Assembly: GCA_016342355.1 (NCBI GenBank)
Contig: JAEINP010000012.1
Coordinates: 1 to 64,000 of the forward strand
Direction of reading: 5' to 3'
From: Desulfatibacillum sp.
GTDB taxonomy: Bacteria > Desulfobacterota > Desulfobacteria > Desulfobacterales > Desulfatibacillaceae
Length of the DNA: 64,000 bases
In this document: positions 63,627 to 64,000 of the stretch, piece after piece
How the letters are laid out: the number at the start of each line of letters is the position of its first letter
How positions within the stretch are numbered: the first letter of the stretch is position 1
Notes under the pieces: generated by a model
What the model saw: only the letters and a program-made list of their open reading frames with translations
The model's database searches: none
What the model was told of the DNA's origin: nothing
Position numbers and translations under genes: made by a program

Positions 63627-64000
63627 CTACAGCTTTCGGATCACGGGTTGATCCCCCTCTTCCCGGCTTGTCTTGAGGGCCTGGAGGGCCTTGCCCAGGA
63701 GTTGCCCCGACCCCCGGTTTCCGTCCCGGCCGGACAGGACGAATCCCATGGCCACGCCCGGCTTCCAACCCGAAATTCCATCGTCACACGCCTGTTGGAC
63801 CGCAACAAATAGATCCTGGCAGGCGCTTTCCAGGGCGCAGGCGTCCGTGTCCGACACCAGCACGCCAAACTGGCGATCATCCAGCCGCGCAAGGACCGCA
63901 TGTTTGGGAAGCAGGCGGTTGAGAAGCCGTCCTGTTTTTTCCAGCATTTGGTTGGCGGCGTTTTCCGGGGCCGGGGTTTGCCCGGGCGCCAGGAGTTCCA
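63627..64000 (-). CDS. C-terminal part of a degenerate GGDEF-domain protein, cut by right edge
   Basis: The minus frame is open from base 64000 to the stop at 63627 and reads like the second half of a diguanylate cyclase domain: RLLNRLLPKHAVLARLDDRQFGVLV.., GVAMGF, GQLLGKALQALKTSRE. The GGDEF active-site motif is replaced by LDDRQF, so it should not make c-di-GMP. The upstream part is outside the window. A possible internal ATG at 63947 is not the start. Confidence 0.65.
   Translation of the reverse strand, partial: ELLAPGQTPAPENAANQMLEKTGRLLNRLLPKHAVLARLDDRQFGVLVSDTDACALESACQDLFVAVQQACDDGISGWKPGVAMGFVLSGRDGNRGSGQLLGKALQALKTSREEGDQPVIRKL

Overview
The window looks like a chromosomal segment of a strictly anaerobic, sulfate-reducing Desulfobacterota bacterium of the hydrocarbon-degrading Desulfatibacillum type. 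The reasons are a fumarate-adding glycyl-radical enzyme of the alkylsuccinate/benzylsuccinate synthase clade with its small Fe-S subunits (22.0-25.3 kb), a NuoF-like flavoprotein paired with a NuoG-HdrA-HdrA fusion (27.3-32.4 kb), a rubredoxin, many PAS histidine kinases, and moderately GC-rich codon use. The species is inferred from family knowledge, not proven.

Layout. 0-6 kb: transposase remnant, tandem universal stress protein, apolipoprotein N-acyltransferase, and three envelope proteins. 6-12 kb: a nitrogen-control operon on the minus strand, glnD-amtB-glnK-glnA, behind a textbook sigma-54 promoter. 12-15 kb: a PurH cyclohydrolase-only protein, a DegT-type aminotransferase, a zinc-ribbon protein and a rubredoxin. 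15-33 kb: a segment that appears to have been inverted as a block. It carries a TSUP permease, trmO diverging from a FecBCD-type ABC transporter with mirrored leader terminators, a double TetR regulator, the alkylsuccinate synthase-type operon, a dual-receiver response regulator, and the NuoF/HdrA electron-transfer pair. 33-37 kb: SDR and ThDP enzyme genes opposite a TetR gene. 37-43 kb: a large PAS kinase with two paralogous periplasmic binding proteins. 43-46 kb: purine nucleoside phosphorylase, MTA/SAH-type deaminase and a YitT protein. 46-51 kb: acyl-CoA synthetase, CoA-transferase/GNAT fusion and two paralogous lipoproteins. 51-53 kb: a KtrB/KtrA potassium system. 53-57 kb: hybrid kinase plus binding protein. 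57-60 kb: a cyclic-nucleotide-domain patatin phospholipase split by a frameshift at an A8 run. 60-64 kb: DUF554, PilZ, U32 peptidase-family protein, a small membrane protein and a degenerate GGDEF domain cut by the right edge.

The most striking structure is at 14.7-15.2 and 32.5-33.3 kb. The N-lobe of an aminoglycoside-phosphotransferase-like gene lies on the plus strand at the first site and its C-lobe on the minus strand at the second. Each half is joined to one half of a group II intron 5' region. Reversing the 18.2 kb between the two junctions restores the phosphotransferase reading frame exactly and the intron sequence exactly. This points to a single reciprocal recombination between the intron and the gene, and the inverted block contains the hydrocarbon-activation operon.

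Functionally, the block joins hydrocarbon activation (fumarate addition), a candidate repressor with paired operator-like repeats around the promoter, and a flavin/iron-sulfur module that could re-oxidise NADH or ferredoxin. No glycyl-radical activating enzyme (radical SAM) is encoded in the window, so the activase must come from elsewhere in the genome. No tRNA, rRNA or CRISPR array was recognised.
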